Assembly (NCBI RefSeq): GCF_928392795.1
Contig: NZ_CAKMTJ010000003.1
Location: forward strand, 186,001-250,000
Direction: 5' to 3'
DNA from: Rothia nasimurium
GTDB lineage: Bacteria > Actinomycetota > Actinomycetes > Actinomycetales > Micrococcaceae
Length of the DNA stretch: 64,000 bases
The notes beneath the pieces were generated by a model that was given only the letters and a program-made list of their open reading frames with translations, searched no databases and was not told where the DNA came from. This document shows, piece after piece, positions 9,116-18,692 of this stretch. Position 1 is the stretch's first letter, and every line of letters begins with the position of its first letter. A program made the position numbers and the translations under genes.

Positions 9116-10222
9116 TTATCCTTTGAGTGCTTTCTTATAAATTTCAAAAGTCTCTTCAGCAGTTTTCTGCCAGGAGTACGATTCTAGTAGTTTGCGGCCC
9201 TTCAGCACTAAATCTTGTCGAAGCTGAGAGTCTTCAACGATAGCGTCAAGAAGCAATGCAAGCTCATCTGAATTTGAAGGGTCGAAGTATAAAGCAGCAT
9301 CTTTATAAACTTCGGGTAGACAAGTTGCGTTAGATGAAATAACTGGCAAGCCATGAGACATAGCCTCTAACCCGGGTAGACCGAAGCCTTCCATAAAGGA
9401 GGGGAAAACATAAGCGGTGGCTGCTTCATAAAGAGTATCACGTTGAGCATCGGAGATGAAACCAGTAAAGATGATATTCTTTAGATTCAGTTTGGAGAAT
9501 TTTGCACGTAACTGATGCCCAGCGTCATCGAGTCGACCAACCAATACTAGTTTTAGATTTGGATGTTTGTCTAAGATATTATTGAGAGCTATCCCTAAAG
9601 TTTCTACGTTTTTATAGGAGAAAAAATTTCCAACATAGAGAAGAAACGGATCAGTAGGGACAATTGATTTATCGAGCAAATCTGAATCTACGCGTTTCTC
9701 AGCGGCTAGATAAGTTACAGAAATCTTAGCCTCTGGTATTGATGAAAACATAACTATATCGTCGGCAGAATACTGACTAGGGGTTATGATGTGTTCAGCT
9801 GATCGGATTGATTTTAGGAAAGCATATCGAGCTATTAGCTGTTTTGCTGAGAAAATAAGTTTGTTCTTTGCCGGATTTTTCCATTTAATAAGATTTAAGT
9901 CATGAAAAGTGGAGACTTTTTTTCCGCGATAAAAAATAGGTTGCTGTTGCATGCAGAAATGTACCAAGTCATAGTTTTCAGAGTTTAACTGTTTGAGAAA
10001 TCCTATTTGCTCTGAAAAAGAAAAATCTTGGTACTCAGCTTCTACAGCGCGAAAATTAGATGACTTAGGCGACCACAAATTGAAGTCGTCATGCCGTAGA
10101 AGCACGTCAAATTCGTAACCTTCGGTATCGAGGTCTTGCAACTCTTCTAATAAATTGCGAACGTAAGTACCTGTTGACTTCGAATAAATCCTTGCATCGA
10201 TTGCGATTTTTTTGATTGACAT
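9116..10222 (-). CDS. Glycosyltransferase, GT4 type
   Basis: The 368-aa protein has a GT-B form with IAIDARIYSKSTGTYVRNLL at the start, the usual acceptor-domain loop of mannosyl/rhamnosyl-type GT4 enzymes. STFHDLNLIKW lies near residue 107, DPFLLYVGNFFSYKN near 190 opens the donor domain, and the E-x7-E motif is in FMEGFGLPGLEAM (about 280). It probably adds one sugar of the repeat unit. It is the first gene of a two-gene minus-strand operon with the gene at 8021, six bases apart, and faces the BY-kinase gene across a 358-base gap. Confidence 0.88.
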   Translation of the reverse strand: MSIKKIAIDARIYSKSTGTYVRNLLEELQDLDTEGYEFDVLLRHDDFNLWSPKSSNFRAVEAEYQDFSFSEQIGFLKQLNSENYDLVHFCMQQQPIFYRGKKVSTFHDLNLIKWKNPAKNKLIFSAKQLIARYAFLKSIRSAEHIITPSQYSADDIVMFSSIPEAKISVTYLAAEKRVDSDLLDKSIVPTDPFLLYVGNFFSYKNVETLGIALNNILDKHPNLKLVLVGRLDDAGHQLRAKFSKLNLKNIIFTGFISDAQRDTLYEAATAYVFPSFMEGFGLPGLEAMSHGLPVISSNATCLPEVYKDAALYFDPSNSDELALLLDAIVEDSQLRQDLVLKGRKLLESYSWQKTAEETFEIYKKALKG

Positions 10223-10580
10223 TTTAGCCCTAGCTGCTGGGAGCGGAGTCGGAATAATTTGATTATGGGAAATAAAATATTTAAAATGAATTGTGAGTCA
10301 AATTTTTGCTAAGCATAGAGAGTATAGTTTTTGGTCAAGTTGGTGATTTTGTCGGGATGCTTATATCTATTTTCTAAATAGATTAAGTATATATTTAGTA
10401 TCTTAAACTATACGTCAAGAACCTGAGAAGTAAAGTTCATCGACAGAGGTGTGATGGGTATCGTTGGTGATTTGAGTTGCAGTTGGAACCTCGCGCACGA
10501 AAAGAAGGATAGAATGTCTTCTAGCAACTCTGGGATTGCTGAGACCGCGGTCTGACCATCACTCGATCAAAGGAAGCTTG
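10223..10580. promoter_or_regulatory. AT-rich divergent regulatory gap with nested dyads
   Basis: This 358-base gap separates divergent operons. A possible rightward promoter is TTGGTG (10340-10345) and TATATC (10362-10367), spaced by 16. Just downstream lies a perfect dyad, TCTATTT-TCT-AAATAGA (10366-10382). A second inverted pair, GTATAGTTT (10322-10330) and AAACTATAC (10405-10413), brackets it. A 13-codon minicistron with AAGGA upstream runs 10514-10555 and could be a leader peptide or chance. These sites could bind a regulator of capsule synthesis; no regulator gene is seen in the locus. Confidence 0.4.
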
Positions 10581-12041
10581 ATGACACCTGAGAAACTTCT
10601 CATTATTTTACGTAGATACTGGATGATACTCGCAATCGGTATGGTTGTAGGAGGTTTCTTAGGGTTTGCTGCAGGGGCAGTACAGCCAAAGACCTATACA
10701 GCTAATTCATCAGGGTTCCTGACTACAAGTAGCTCAGCAACTGGACAAAGCAACTCTGTTGCGCTGGCTTCCGCCGCCGATACCTATGCTAAGTCCCGTG
10801 CCCAGTCTTATGCAGATCTTGGTAAGTCACGTGTGGTGGCAGACAACGTTATTGAAAAGCTGCAGTTAAACACTAACGCGCAAACTCTCGTTGGAGCAGT
10901 TCAGGTATCGGTCCCAATTGATACTGTCACGATTCAGGTGTCAGCGCGTGCGAGCGACCCACAGCTAGCTAGCGATATAGCTAATGCATGGATTAGCGCC
11001 ATGGCCGAAGAAGTTCAAAATCTCGAAGCTCCCGGCGATGCTACTGGGAGTATGGCGACGATTGAGTTGACCCCTATGGAGTCTGCAGTAGTTCCGACCT
11101 CTCCAACTGCTCCAAACCTAAAGTTGTATGTATCTCTTGGCGCGTTTGCTGGTCTGATTTTGAGCCTGGCATTTGTCATGCTTAAGAATCAGTATGATAA
11201 GCGAATCCGTTCTACAGCTGATATCGAAGCTGTTACTGAACACGCAATCGTCGGTAAACTCCCTATGGAGAAAATTCTGACAGCATCAGAGTCTCGACTT
11301 TCGCCCGATATGGAAGCAACCGCTGATGTCCGTGTACGATCAAGCGCTCAACTATTAAACGAGTCTTTAAGAGAACTACGTACTAATCTCGAATTCCTCG
11401 ATGTTGATAACCCTCCGAAGTCCATAGTCGTAACATCAGCTCTACCTGGCGACGGAAAGTCCACTGTGGCAGCTAACCTTGCAACTATGATTGCGTCCTC
11501 GGGGCAACACGTAATCCTAATTGATGCCGACCTGCGCAAGCCCACAGTTGCGAAATCGTTTAACATTCCCGGCGAGATCGGTCTCTCTGATGTTCTTGCA
11601 GGGCGCACTACTTTGGGTGATGCAGTACATCGCTGGTCTCCCAACCATGAAATGTATATTCTTCCATCAGGCAGCATTCCGCCCAATCCCGCTGAACTAC
11701 TACGCTCCAATACTATGAAGGAGCTTATAGATTCTTTCACAGAGGAGAATATCGTAGTAATTATTGATGCCCCTCCTGTATTGCCAGTTACTGATGCATC
11801 GATTTTGGCTGCAAAATTTGATGGTGCTCTAGTCGTAGCATCAGCAAATATTACAAGAACAGATTCGCTTGAGGACGCATTGTCTAAAATTGAAAATGTT
11901 TCTGGTCGCATTCTCGGTATTGTCCTCAACCGTGTTCCCGTAAAGGGGCTTGAGGGTGCAAACTATGGTTATTATGGAAAAAATAACTACTATTATCAGC
12001 AGAGCGAAAAGAGAGCCTCTACCCGTAAGCGAGTGCGCTGA
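10581..12041 (+). CDS. Wzz-type chain-length protein fused to BY-kinase
   Basis: The 486-aa protein joins a Wzz domain to a cytoplasmic bacterial tyrosine kinase, the fused form common in actinobacteria. Membrane segments lie near residues 14-36 and 178-200 and flank an extracytoplasmic loop. The kinase part has Walker A ALPGDGKST (about 286-294), Walker A' VILIDADLRKP and Walker B VVIIDAPP. The tail carries a tyrosine cluster (YGYY, then YYY, around residues 460-470) for autophosphorylation. It regulates polymer length and export. ATG 10581 is preferred over an upstream in-frame start because AAAGGAAG precedes it and the protein then starts at the first Wzz helix. The stop overlaps the phosphatase start (TGATG). 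Confidence 0.93.
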   Translation: MTPEKLLIILRRYWMILAIGMVVGGFLGFAAGAVQPKTYTANSSGFLTTSSSATGQSNSVALASAADTYAKSRAQSYADLGKSRVVADNVIEKLQLNTNAQTLVGAVQVSVPIDTVTIQVSARASDPQLASDIANAWISAMAEEVQNLEAPGDATGSMATIELTPMESAVVPTSPTAPNLKLYVSLGAFAGLILSLAFVMLKNQYDKRIRSTADIEAVTEHAIVGKLPMEKILTASESRLSPDMEATADVRVRSSAQLLNESLRELRTNLEFLDVDNPPKSIVVTSALPGDGKSTVAANLATMIASSGQHVILIDADLRKPTVAKSFNIPGEIGLSDVLAGRTTLGDAVHRWSPNHEMYILPSGSIPPNPAELLRSNTMKELIDSFTEENIVVIIDAPPVLPVTDASILAAKFDGALVVASANITRTDSLEDALSKIENVSGRILGIVLNRVPVKGLEGANYGYYGKNNYYYQQSEKRASTRKRVR

Positions 12042-12703
12042 TGGACTTTAAGGATCAAATCAAGTCTATATTTGGATCAAATAAAACTAGCGCGGTTTTT
12101 GGAAATAATGAATCTGACAATTCAGATTTATTTACCATACTCTTTTTATGTACGGCTAACATCAGTAGATCTGCATATGCAGAATATTTTTTGAAATCGC
12201 TACGTTGTGCAACAGACGAAAATTCTGATTACAGTCAGGTGAAAGTTCATAGTGCAGGCACACATGCTTTAACTGGTCACGATATTGACCATAACATTAG
12301 TAGGTTTTTGAACGCCGAAGCTCAAGTTCATGCTAAATCCCATAAGGCAAGGCAACAGACGGAATCTATTATTGTCGCATCTGATCTAGTTTTAACGATG
12401 ACTACTGCTCATCGTTCTGAGCTACTTCAGCAATACCCTAAAGCATACTCTAAAATATTCACTATTGCTGAGTTCGTGGCTATCGTTGGAGCTGTTGGCG
12501 ATTTAGATCAATTTAATTCAAGGGAAGAATTAGTTCTCTACTGTCATGCAAATCGCCAAACTGGTTATGGATCTCCCGATGTGCCTGATCCTTTCGGGCA
12601 TAACGATCACGTATATACGCAGGTTGTTGAACAAATAAATTCACTAGTAGAAGATTTAGCTCGATATTTGAATATTTCAATTTTAGCTGACAACACTAAA
12701 TAA
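12041..12703 (+). CDS. Low-molecular-weight protein tyrosine phosphatase
   Basis: The 220-aa protein contains the P-loop C-x5-R as CTANISRS (Cys37, Arg43) and the general acid in VPDPFG (Asp183), the full catalytic set of LMW tyrosine phosphatases. It is longer than the family's usual 150-160 residues, with a 30-residue N-terminal extension and extra loops. It overlaps the BY-kinase gene by one base, the standard Wzc/Wzb pair: the kinase phosphorylates its tyrosine cluster and the phosphatase removes it, which cycles polymer assembly. Confidence 0.9.
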   Translation: MDFKDQIKSIFGSNKTSAVFGNNESDNSDLFTILFLCTANISRSAYAEYFLKSLRCATDENSDYSQVKVHSAGTHALTGHDIDHNISRFLNAEAQVHAKSHKARQQTESIIVASDLVLTMTTAHRSELLQQYPKAYSKIFTIAEFVAIVGAVGDLDQFNSREELVLYCHANRQTGYGSPDVPDPFGHNDHVYTQVVEQINSLVEDLARYLNISILADNTK

Positions 12704-12719
12704 TGGGAGGAGGAATAAA

Positions 12720-13952
12720 ATGCTGACAACTTTAGCATGGTTCGGTTTTTCTTTTATCATAAACCTTATACTTATAAGAAAACCGATGATTTCAGTTGGT
12801 CTGGTAGTAGCGGCATATGCACTGGTTCCTCTTAATGCTGTAGAAGTAACTCAACTAGCTCGTCCCGGTGACTATTTTTTCATTTCGTTTTTAATTATTT
12901 TCATCATTCGGAATTATGAAGATGTAAAACAAACCTTCATTGAACACCAATACCTTACTGTCTTTTCCATATTTGTTTCTGCTGTAACTTTTATTGCTAG
13001 GTTTGTTGGTGTCGGTGGTCTCGGCACCAGTATTATTTTCATCATTTTTCTACCTTTCATGATGTTCATTGTAGTTAAAACGTTGGTGAGAACACAAACT
13101 AATCTTTATAAGCAATTTAACTACATCTTAATACCTCTTACACTCTTTGAGATAGCATTGGGGTGGAGGCAATACGTTACTGGTGAGCCAATTCTCTGGG
13201 AATCAGTACTATCGCAGCAATGGTGGTGGGGTAATAACTTTGTAGTAACTCAGCCAATAGGTACGTTCGGTCACTGGATACCTTATTCGATGTTTCTTGG
13301 TATGACAATCGCATTTACATCACGGACTCGATCTCCCATCTTATGGCCAATATTGACTTTTGGTTCGATGTTCCTTGTAATTTTGACTGCTGCACGATCA
13401 GGAATCATTGCATTTGTATTATCAGCTCTAATTATACTGATTAGAGAATTCAAAGAGCTTACTCCAGCTAAAATTCTCGCTATACTTGCTATGATTCCAA
13501 TAATCGGATTTGTTAGTATTAATGCGTTCAATAGCGAAATTAGCCAAACTCTACGTCTAAAACTAGTTGATGATGGAAATTCTACCACTCTTCGACTTGA
13601 TGCTATTGAATGGTTCTGGAACAACACTCATTTATTTGCTCTGACAGGGATGCCTGGAGGACTCGACCTAAGAGCAGAAGGTATCCTGAAATCAAGTCTT
13701 GAGAACGCTTTTTATTTTCACGCTGTTGCATATGGATTGTTATCTGCTATTCTCCTTGCTTTATTTTTTGTTTTTGCTACAGTCATAACACTGAAAACAA
13801 AAGGTGCTGAATCTTATTTCGGTTTCCTACTTGCTGTAGCTTTTGGAATATCAACTTTTACTTACGGTGCTTTTGGTGGAGGCGAATTTACTACACTTTA
13901 TATGTTTTGGATAGCACAAGCAATTGCTCAATCAAAATCATTACAAAAGTAG
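12720..13952 (+). CDS. Wzy/O-antigen-ligase-like polymerase
   Basis: The 410-aa protein is almost entirely hydrophobic, with roughly 10-12 membrane helices and a larger extracytoplasmic loop around residues 285-325 that includes GMPGGLDLRAEG. This fits the Wzy/WaaL polymerase fold, which joins lipid-linked repeat units outside the membrane. Sequence conservation in this class is low, so the call rests on topology and on position between the kinase-phosphatase pair and glycosyltransferases. GGGAGGAGG lies just upstream of the ATG. The 131-base gap after it is AT-rich with no clear signal. Confidence 0.75.
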   Translation: MLTTLAWFGFSFIINLILIRKPMISVGLVVAAYALVPLNAVEVTQLARPGDYFFISFLIIFIIRNYEDVKQTFIEHQYLTVFSIFVSAVTFIARFVGVGGLGTSIIFIIFLPFMMFIVVKTLVRTQTNLYKQFNYILIPLTLFEIALGWRQYVTGEPILWESVLSQQWWWGNNFVVTQPIGTFGHWIPYSMFLGMTIAFTSRTRSPILWPILTFGSMFLVILTAARSGIIAFVLSALIILIREFKELTPAKILAILAMIPIIGFVSINAFNSEISQTLRLKLVDDGNSTTLRLDAIEWFWNNTHLFALTGMPGGLDLRAEGILKSSLENAFYFHAVAYGLLSAILLALFFVFATVITLKTKGAESYFGFLLAVAFGISTFTYGAFGGGEFTTLYMFWIAQAIAQSKSLQK

Positions 13953-14083
13953 ATTCAATAAATATATTGAACCTAAATTTTCCTATCTAGTTGAAAAATA
14001 ATTAATTGTTTAAAGCAATAAATGAAAATAAATGCTGTAAGGGTAATAGCATTTTTAGAATCCATAGATTTGGGCGGTAAAAT

Positions 14084-15145
14084 TTGAAAATCTTGCATAT
14101 TACAGAATGCTATGCAGGCGGTGTTAGCAAAGCTATAAATAACTTTACGACTCTAGCTCCTAAAGACTCACAACACTACTTGCTGTGGCACGGTGAAGAT
14201 GATCCCGGAAAAAATCCAAATTTTCAAGATACATCGGAGTTTAGAAAGTCTATTTTTTCTAGACTTACTCAGGTTCGTAAGTCAATAGATGCCTTCAAAC
14301 CTGATGTGATTGTAGCTCACTCAAGTTGGGCTGGCTTTTATGCTCGCATTATTCAACGGAAGGTTCCCGTTATCTATGAGCCTCATTGCTATGTATTCGA
14401 AGATAAATCTCGAAGCAGAATATCGCGACTTATTTTCTTTGTAGCTGAGAAAATTTTGTCTTTGAATACTGAGCTAGTTCTCGTTCTTTCGCCTCATGAG
14501 AAACGTACGCAGCAAATTATTAATAAAAATAACTACTCAATTCTACTTCCCAATATTAATTCAATGGGAGTAAATTATAAATTTAAAGAAAATGAAGAGC
14601 TTAAAAAAATAATTAATTCTCGAAAAAAGGCGTATGTGAAAATTGTAATGCTTGGTAGATTGTCCCAGCAAAAGGATCCTGATTGGTTTGCATCAGTTGC
14701 TGATAAGGTTCATGAAAGAAATCCTAACCAAGAATTTAGATTTATATGGATAGGCGATGGGTCTGAAGAATATAAGATTAGACTCAAGGCAAGCAAGATC
14801 GAAGTTACAGGCTGGAAGGAATCATCTGAGGTTTTTCAGATTTTATCAGAAACCGATATTTATGTTCATTCGGCTTACTATGAAGGATTCCCTATTGCAG
14901 TTTTAGATGCTTTGGCATTAGATGTACCAGCTGTTGTTCGCGATATTCCTGCTTATTATGGAACTCCCCTTGAAGTAGCAGCAAGCGTAGACGTAGCGGT
15001 ACAAAAAATCACAGAAATTATTGAATCCGATGATAAAGCGGTATCAATTCTGAAACAACAAAGCACCCTAATGCAAGTTATGAATCAAGATACTCAATCA
15101 GAAGCGATTAGTAGGTCTCTAGAACTAGTTGTAAACCAGAAGTAG
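14084..15145 (+). CDS. Glycosyltransferase, GT4 type
   Basis: The 353-aa protein begins with KILHITECYAGGVSKAINNF, the usual GT4 acceptor-domain strand and glycine loop. PVIYEPHCYVFED lies near residue 95, and VKIVMLGRLSQQKDPDWF (about 185) opens the donor domain. The E-x7-E signature is E-x7-D in YYEGFPIAVLDAL (about 265). The start is a TTG at 14084; no better start lies near it. It probably adds a sugar of the repeat unit. Confidence 0.85.
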   Translation: MKILHITECYAGGVSKAINNFTTLAPKDSQHYLLWHGEDDPGKNPNFQDTSEFRKSIFSRLTQVRKSIDAFKPDVIVAHSSWAGFYARIIQRKVPVIYEPHCYVFEDKSRSRISRLIFFVAEKILSLNTELVLVLSPHEKRTQQIINKNNYSILLPNINSMGVNYKFKENEELKKIINSRKKAYVKIVMLGRLSQQKDPDWFASVADKVHERNPNQEFRFIWIGDGSEEYKIRLKASKIEVTGWKESSEVFQILSETDIYVHSAYYEGFPIAVLDALALDVPAVVRDIPAYYGTPLEVAASVDVAVQKITEIIESDDKAVSILKQQSTLMQVMNQDTQSEAISRSLELVVNQK

Positions 15146-15166
15146 AAGTGGGGTATCAAGAGTACC

Positions 15167-16192
15167 ATGTCATTAATTATTAATGGGCGTTTTTTGCTAG
15201 CTCGGCAAACCGGGGTTCAGCGTTTTGCCCGTATGATAACTGAGCAGATTATCGATAAATATCCGGATAGTCTTATCGTAACACCTCAAAATAATTTAGA
15301 TCTCTCTCTTCCAACGGTGCCGACGGGAAATCTTCAAGGTTATGCTTGGGAGCAGATCGACCTCCCTCGTTTTTTGAAATCACAAGGTTCCCCTCTTTTG
15401 CTAAATTTAGCTTCGACCGCACCTGTGAATTATAAAAACCAGATTTCAACTATCCATGATATTACATATATTAGGTTCCCCGAAAGTTTTAGTAAAAAAT
15501 TTCGAATTACTTATCAGATTTTAGTGCCTAAAATTATTGAGAATTCTAGACATATTCTTACAGTAAGCGATTTTTCTAAAGAAGAGATTTCATCGTATTT
15601 TAATATCGATAAAAATAGGATAAGTGTTGTTTACAACTCTGCCTCAAGTATCTTTAGCCCCTCTGGTGCTAAATACAATCCTGGTTTTGAATATTTCCTA
15701 ACTGTTTCATCACCTAACAAACATAAGAATGTAGAAAGATTATATGAGGCTTTCTGCCGAGCTCAAACAGATAAGAAACTGCTTGTGGTTGGTAAGCAAG
15801 AATCAAAAGTGTTTAATTCTACTGCGGGTAACTTCTCGGACAAGATAATGTTTACAGGTGCTGTTGATGATAAGCATCTTGCGGAGCTGTATAGAGGTTC
15901 TGCTGCTTTCTTATTCCCCTCATTATATGAGGGTTTTGGCATTCCGCCTTTGGAAGCTCAGAAATCTGGTGTACCTGTTCTAGCCTCATATGCTGCTAGC
16001 TTGCCAGAGGTATTAGGGGACTCTGTTCGTTATGTAAATCCATATTCAATTGATTCAATCAAAAATGGGATCGAGGGAATGGAATCTGCTGATGCTAATG
16101 TAGACCTCATTCAAAAGGGGTTTATCAATGTAAACCAATATTCATGGAAGAAATCAGCAGACTTAGTTATGAACCTCATTGATAATCATTAA
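15167..16192 (+). CDS. Glycosyltransferase, GT4 type
   Basis: The 341-aa protein starts with LIINGRFLLARQTGVQRFAR, the form seen in GT4 rhamnosyl/mannosyltransferases. ISTIHDITYIRFP lies near residue 93, FLTVSSPNKHKNVERL near 185 opens the donor domain, and the E-x7-E motif is in LYEGFGIPPLEAQ (about 255). It is the last gene of the first polysaccharide segment; the M16 peptidase gene begins 46 bases later and changes base composition sharply. Confidence 0.87.
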   Translation: MSLIINGRFLLARQTGVQRFARMITEQIIDKYPDSLIVTPQNNLDLSLPTVPTGNLQGYAWEQIDLPRFLKSQGSPLLLNLASTAPVNYKNQISTIHDITYIRFPESFSKKFRITYQILVPKIIENSRHILTVSDFSKEEISSYFNIDKNRISVVYNSASSIFSPSGAKYNPGFEYFLTVSSPNKHKNVERLYEAFCRAQTDKKLLVVGKQESKVFNSTAGNFSDKIMFTGAVDDKHLAELYRGSAAFLFPSLYEGFGIPPLEAQKSGVPVLASYAASLPEVLGDSVRYVNPYSIDSIKNGIEGMESADANVDLIQKGFINVNQYSWKKSADLVMNLIDNH

Positions 16193-16238
16193 GATATCAA
16201 CTTTCTGATTTTAGATATTATACGAATAAGGTGTCTAT

Positions 16239-17570
16239 ATGCCCGTCCTTCTACCCCTTGAAACCGCTGACCTCACCGACGAGCTTAACTACCGCGTCGG
16301 CCGCCTGATCTATGCCGGTGGGGGAGGCAACGAAGTGCGCCGCTCCGTGCTGCCTGGCGGCGTCCGGGTCATTACCGAACGCATGCCCTCCCAACGCAGC
16401 GTCTCTATCGGCTTTTGGGTAGGCGTGGGTTCACGGGACGAGCAGCTCGGCATGCTGGGCTCCACTCACTTCCTCGAACACCTGCTCTTCAAAGGCACAG
16501 AAAGCCGCAGCGCCCTCGATATCGCCCATGCTTTTGACCGGGTAGGCGGCGAATCCAACGCCCTCACCGCCAAAGAGCACACCTGCTACTACGCCCGTGT
16601 GCTCGATGAAGACACCCCCATGGCCATAGACGTTATCGCCGACATGGTCACCGGAGCCAAACTAGATCCCGCCCTGCTGGAACAGGAACGCGGCGTCATC
16701 CTCGAAGAAATCGCCATGGACCAAGACGACCCCACCGACGTCGCCTTCGAGTCCTTCATTGAACAGCTCATGGGCAGCAACCCCCTGGGGCGCCCTATCG
16801 GCGGCACCCCGCAGGAAATTACCGACGTTGCCCGCGATAAGGTCTGGGAGCACTACAAGAAGTTCTATACCCCCGACCGCTTGGTCATCTCCGCAGCCGG
16901 TAGCCTCAACCACTCAGAGATCGTCAATCTGGTCCTTGACTCCCTGGCCAACCGCGGCTGGGACCTGACCGAAGGCGCCCTACCTGCCCCGCGCCGCGTC
17001 CGTCAGCAAAGCCAGATTGTTCCCGGTGCCCGCGAAAAAACCCTCGACAAGGGCTTTGAACAGACCAACATCGTCATGGGCTGCCCCGGCCTCATCGCCG
17101 GGGACGAGCGCCGCTATGCTATGAGCGTGCTCAACTCCGCTCTGGGCGGGGGAATGTCCTCCCGTCTCTTCCAGGAAATCCGTGAGAAGCGCGGCCTGGC
17201 CTACTCCACGTTCTCGTTCACCGGCTCTTACTCAGACGCCGGCTACTTTGGCATGTACGCCGGTTGCCTTCCTGCCAAGGCCGAGCAGGTTACCGAGCTC
17301 ATGCGCTCTACCTTCGACGATTTTGTGCGCGACGGTATCACACAAGAAGAACTTGAGAAGGTCGTTGGGCAGTTGGGCGGTTCCACCGTGCTGGGAAGCG
17401 AGGACGCCGGCTCCCGCATGAGCCGCCTGGGCCGGGCAGAACTGGACTCGGGGAAGTTCCTCTCTATCGATGAGCTACTCGATGGTGTTCGGTCGGTGAC
17501 AGCCGACCAGGTCAACGATCTGGCCCGCTACCTGGCAGACCAGGAATGGGTCATGACCATCGTCAAATAG
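16239..17570 (+). CDS. M16 family zinc metallopeptidase (PepR-like)
   Basis: The 443-aa protein is a typical single-chain M16 peptidase. The inverted zinc motif HxxEH is in STHFLEHLLFKGT (His77, Glu80, His81), and the distal glutamate lies in EEIAMDQDDP. The C-terminal half has the second inactive M16 repeat with FQEIREKRGLAYS. Family members degrade peptides or process short proteins. In actinobacteria it normally follows pnp directly and precedes dapB. Here polysaccharide genes lie on both sides, while this gene keeps the GC-rich composition of the housekeeping genes. Confidence 0.93.
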   Translation: MPVLLPLETADLTDELNYRVGRLIYAGGGGNEVRRSVLPGGVRVITERMPSQRSVSIGFWVGVGSRDEQLGMLGSTHFLEHLLFKGTESRSALDIAHAFDRVGGESNALTAKEHTCYYARVLDEDTPMAIDVIADMVTGAKLDPALLEQERGVILEEIAMDQDDPTDVAFESFIEQLMGSNPLGRPIGGTPQEITDVARDKVWEHYKKFYTPDRLVISAAGSLNHSEIVNLVLDSLANRGWDLTEGALPAPRRVRQQSQIVPGAREKTLDKGFEQTNIVMGCPGLIAGDERRYAMSVLNSALGGGMSSRLFQEIREKRGLAYSTFSFTGSYSDAGYFGMYAGCLPAKAEQVTELMRSTFDDFVRDGITQEELEKVVGQLGGSTVLGSEDAGSRMSRLGRAELDSGKFLSIDELLDGVRSVTADQVNDLARYLADQEWVMTIVK

Positions 17571-17588
17571 AATTTTAGGGATATACCC

Positions 17589-18668
17589 ATGAATAACTTG
17601 ATATTTGTTGATCACACTTCAAAGCTAGGTGGGGGAGAGCTTGCTCTTAGCAGATACCTTACATGGGAAGATCGGGGTCGGCATATTGATCTGATTTTGT
17701 TCGAGGAAGGAACACTGGCTGAGATTGGTCGTAACGCCTCAAACGTAACCGTTCATATGATCTCTCAAAAAAATAAAATAGCCAGACTGCTGCATTTATG
17801 GTTATTGATCTCGCGCCTTAAAGGGCCTGTCCTGGCAAATAGTCTTAGCGCTTATGTGCACTTAAGCTTTATCCCTGGTGCTTTGAACCGAACGATTTAT
17901 TATCTAAGGCATGAAGCTATAAAACCAGATACTGGTCCATTAAAATCACTCTATCTCCGTAGGTACGCATTTGTGCAAACTCGTTGCTTTTTCGCGAACA
18001 GTGAGTATACAAAACTCACCCTCAGGAAAAATGCTTATATAAAGAAATGTAAGGTTGTGTATACTGTTTCAGGTATAGGGGAAAATGATGTTGTCTCACA
18101 GGTCCATGTATTTTCACAGCCTATTAAGTTGCTATCCCTTAGTCGGTTGGCTCCGTGGAAAGGTGTACATAATATTATCGATGCAGTAAATAGAGTTAAT
18201 GAAGAGTATGGTTGCGTTAAAGTCCATCTAACTGTTGCTGGAGGTGCGCTTTTTGGGGAAGATCAGTATCAAAAATATTTGGAAGATGTGGCAAAAAAAT
18301 CGCAGGGTGGAATTACGCTTTTAGGTAATGTAAAAGATATTAAACCTCTTTTGAGTAACCATGATGTCCTTATCTCTGCTTCGATAAAGCCTGAACCTTT
18401 CGGTCAGGTTTTGGTCCAAGGTCTCAGCGCTGGGCTTCTGACAATTGGAACTGCACAAGGTGGGGCGACGGAAATAGTCAGTAATGGCGTAACTGGCTAT
18501 TTGCTGAAGCCTGACGATGTACAAGCAGTAGTTACTATCTTAAAATCACTTGTAGAAAACGAACTGGATGTTCATTTAATTCGAGAATCGGGTGCTGAAT
18601 CTTCCAGGCGATTTACTGATGAGAAGATGCTGCCTCTGCTTGAATCTGCAATAAATGAAATAGAGTAA
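17589..18668 (+). CDS. Glycosyltransferase, GT4-like, paralog of 8021-9109
   Basis: The 359-aa protein has HTSKLGGGELALSRYLTWED at residues 9-28 and a donor domain from LLSLSRLAPWKGVHN (about 180). Like its paralog it has E-x7-Q (PEPFGQVLVQG) in place of E-x7-E. The two share general GT4 homology along their length and near-identity of DNA at the 5' end. It starts 18 bases after the M16 gene and restarts the AT-rich composition. Its acceptor is unknown. Confidence 0.85.
   Translation: MNNLIFVDHTSKLGGGELALSRYLTWEDRGRHIDLILFEEGTLAEIGRNASNVTVHMISQKNKIARLLHLWLLISRLKGPVLANSLSAYVHLSFIPGALNRTIYYLRHEAIKPDTGPLKSLYLRRYAFVQTRCFFANSEYTKLTLRKNAYIKKCKVVYTVSGIGENDVVSQVHVFSQPIKLLSLSRLAPWKGVHNIIDAVNRVNEEYGCVKVHLTVAGGALFGEDQYQKYLEDVAKKSQGGITLLGNVKDIKPLLSNHDVLISASIKPEPFGQVLVQGLSAGLLTIGTAQGGATEIVSNGVTGYLLKPDDVQAVVTILKSLVENELDVHLIRESGAESSRRFTDEKMLPLLESAINEIE
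17601..17674 (+). repeat. 74-bp inverted repeat, copy B
   Basis: This is the partner of 9021-9094 and matches its reverse complement at 72 of 74 bases. It lies at codons 5-29 of the glycosyltransferase gene. Confidence 0.9.
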
Positions 18669-18692
18669 CCCCTTGAGTGTGAATTGTATTAT

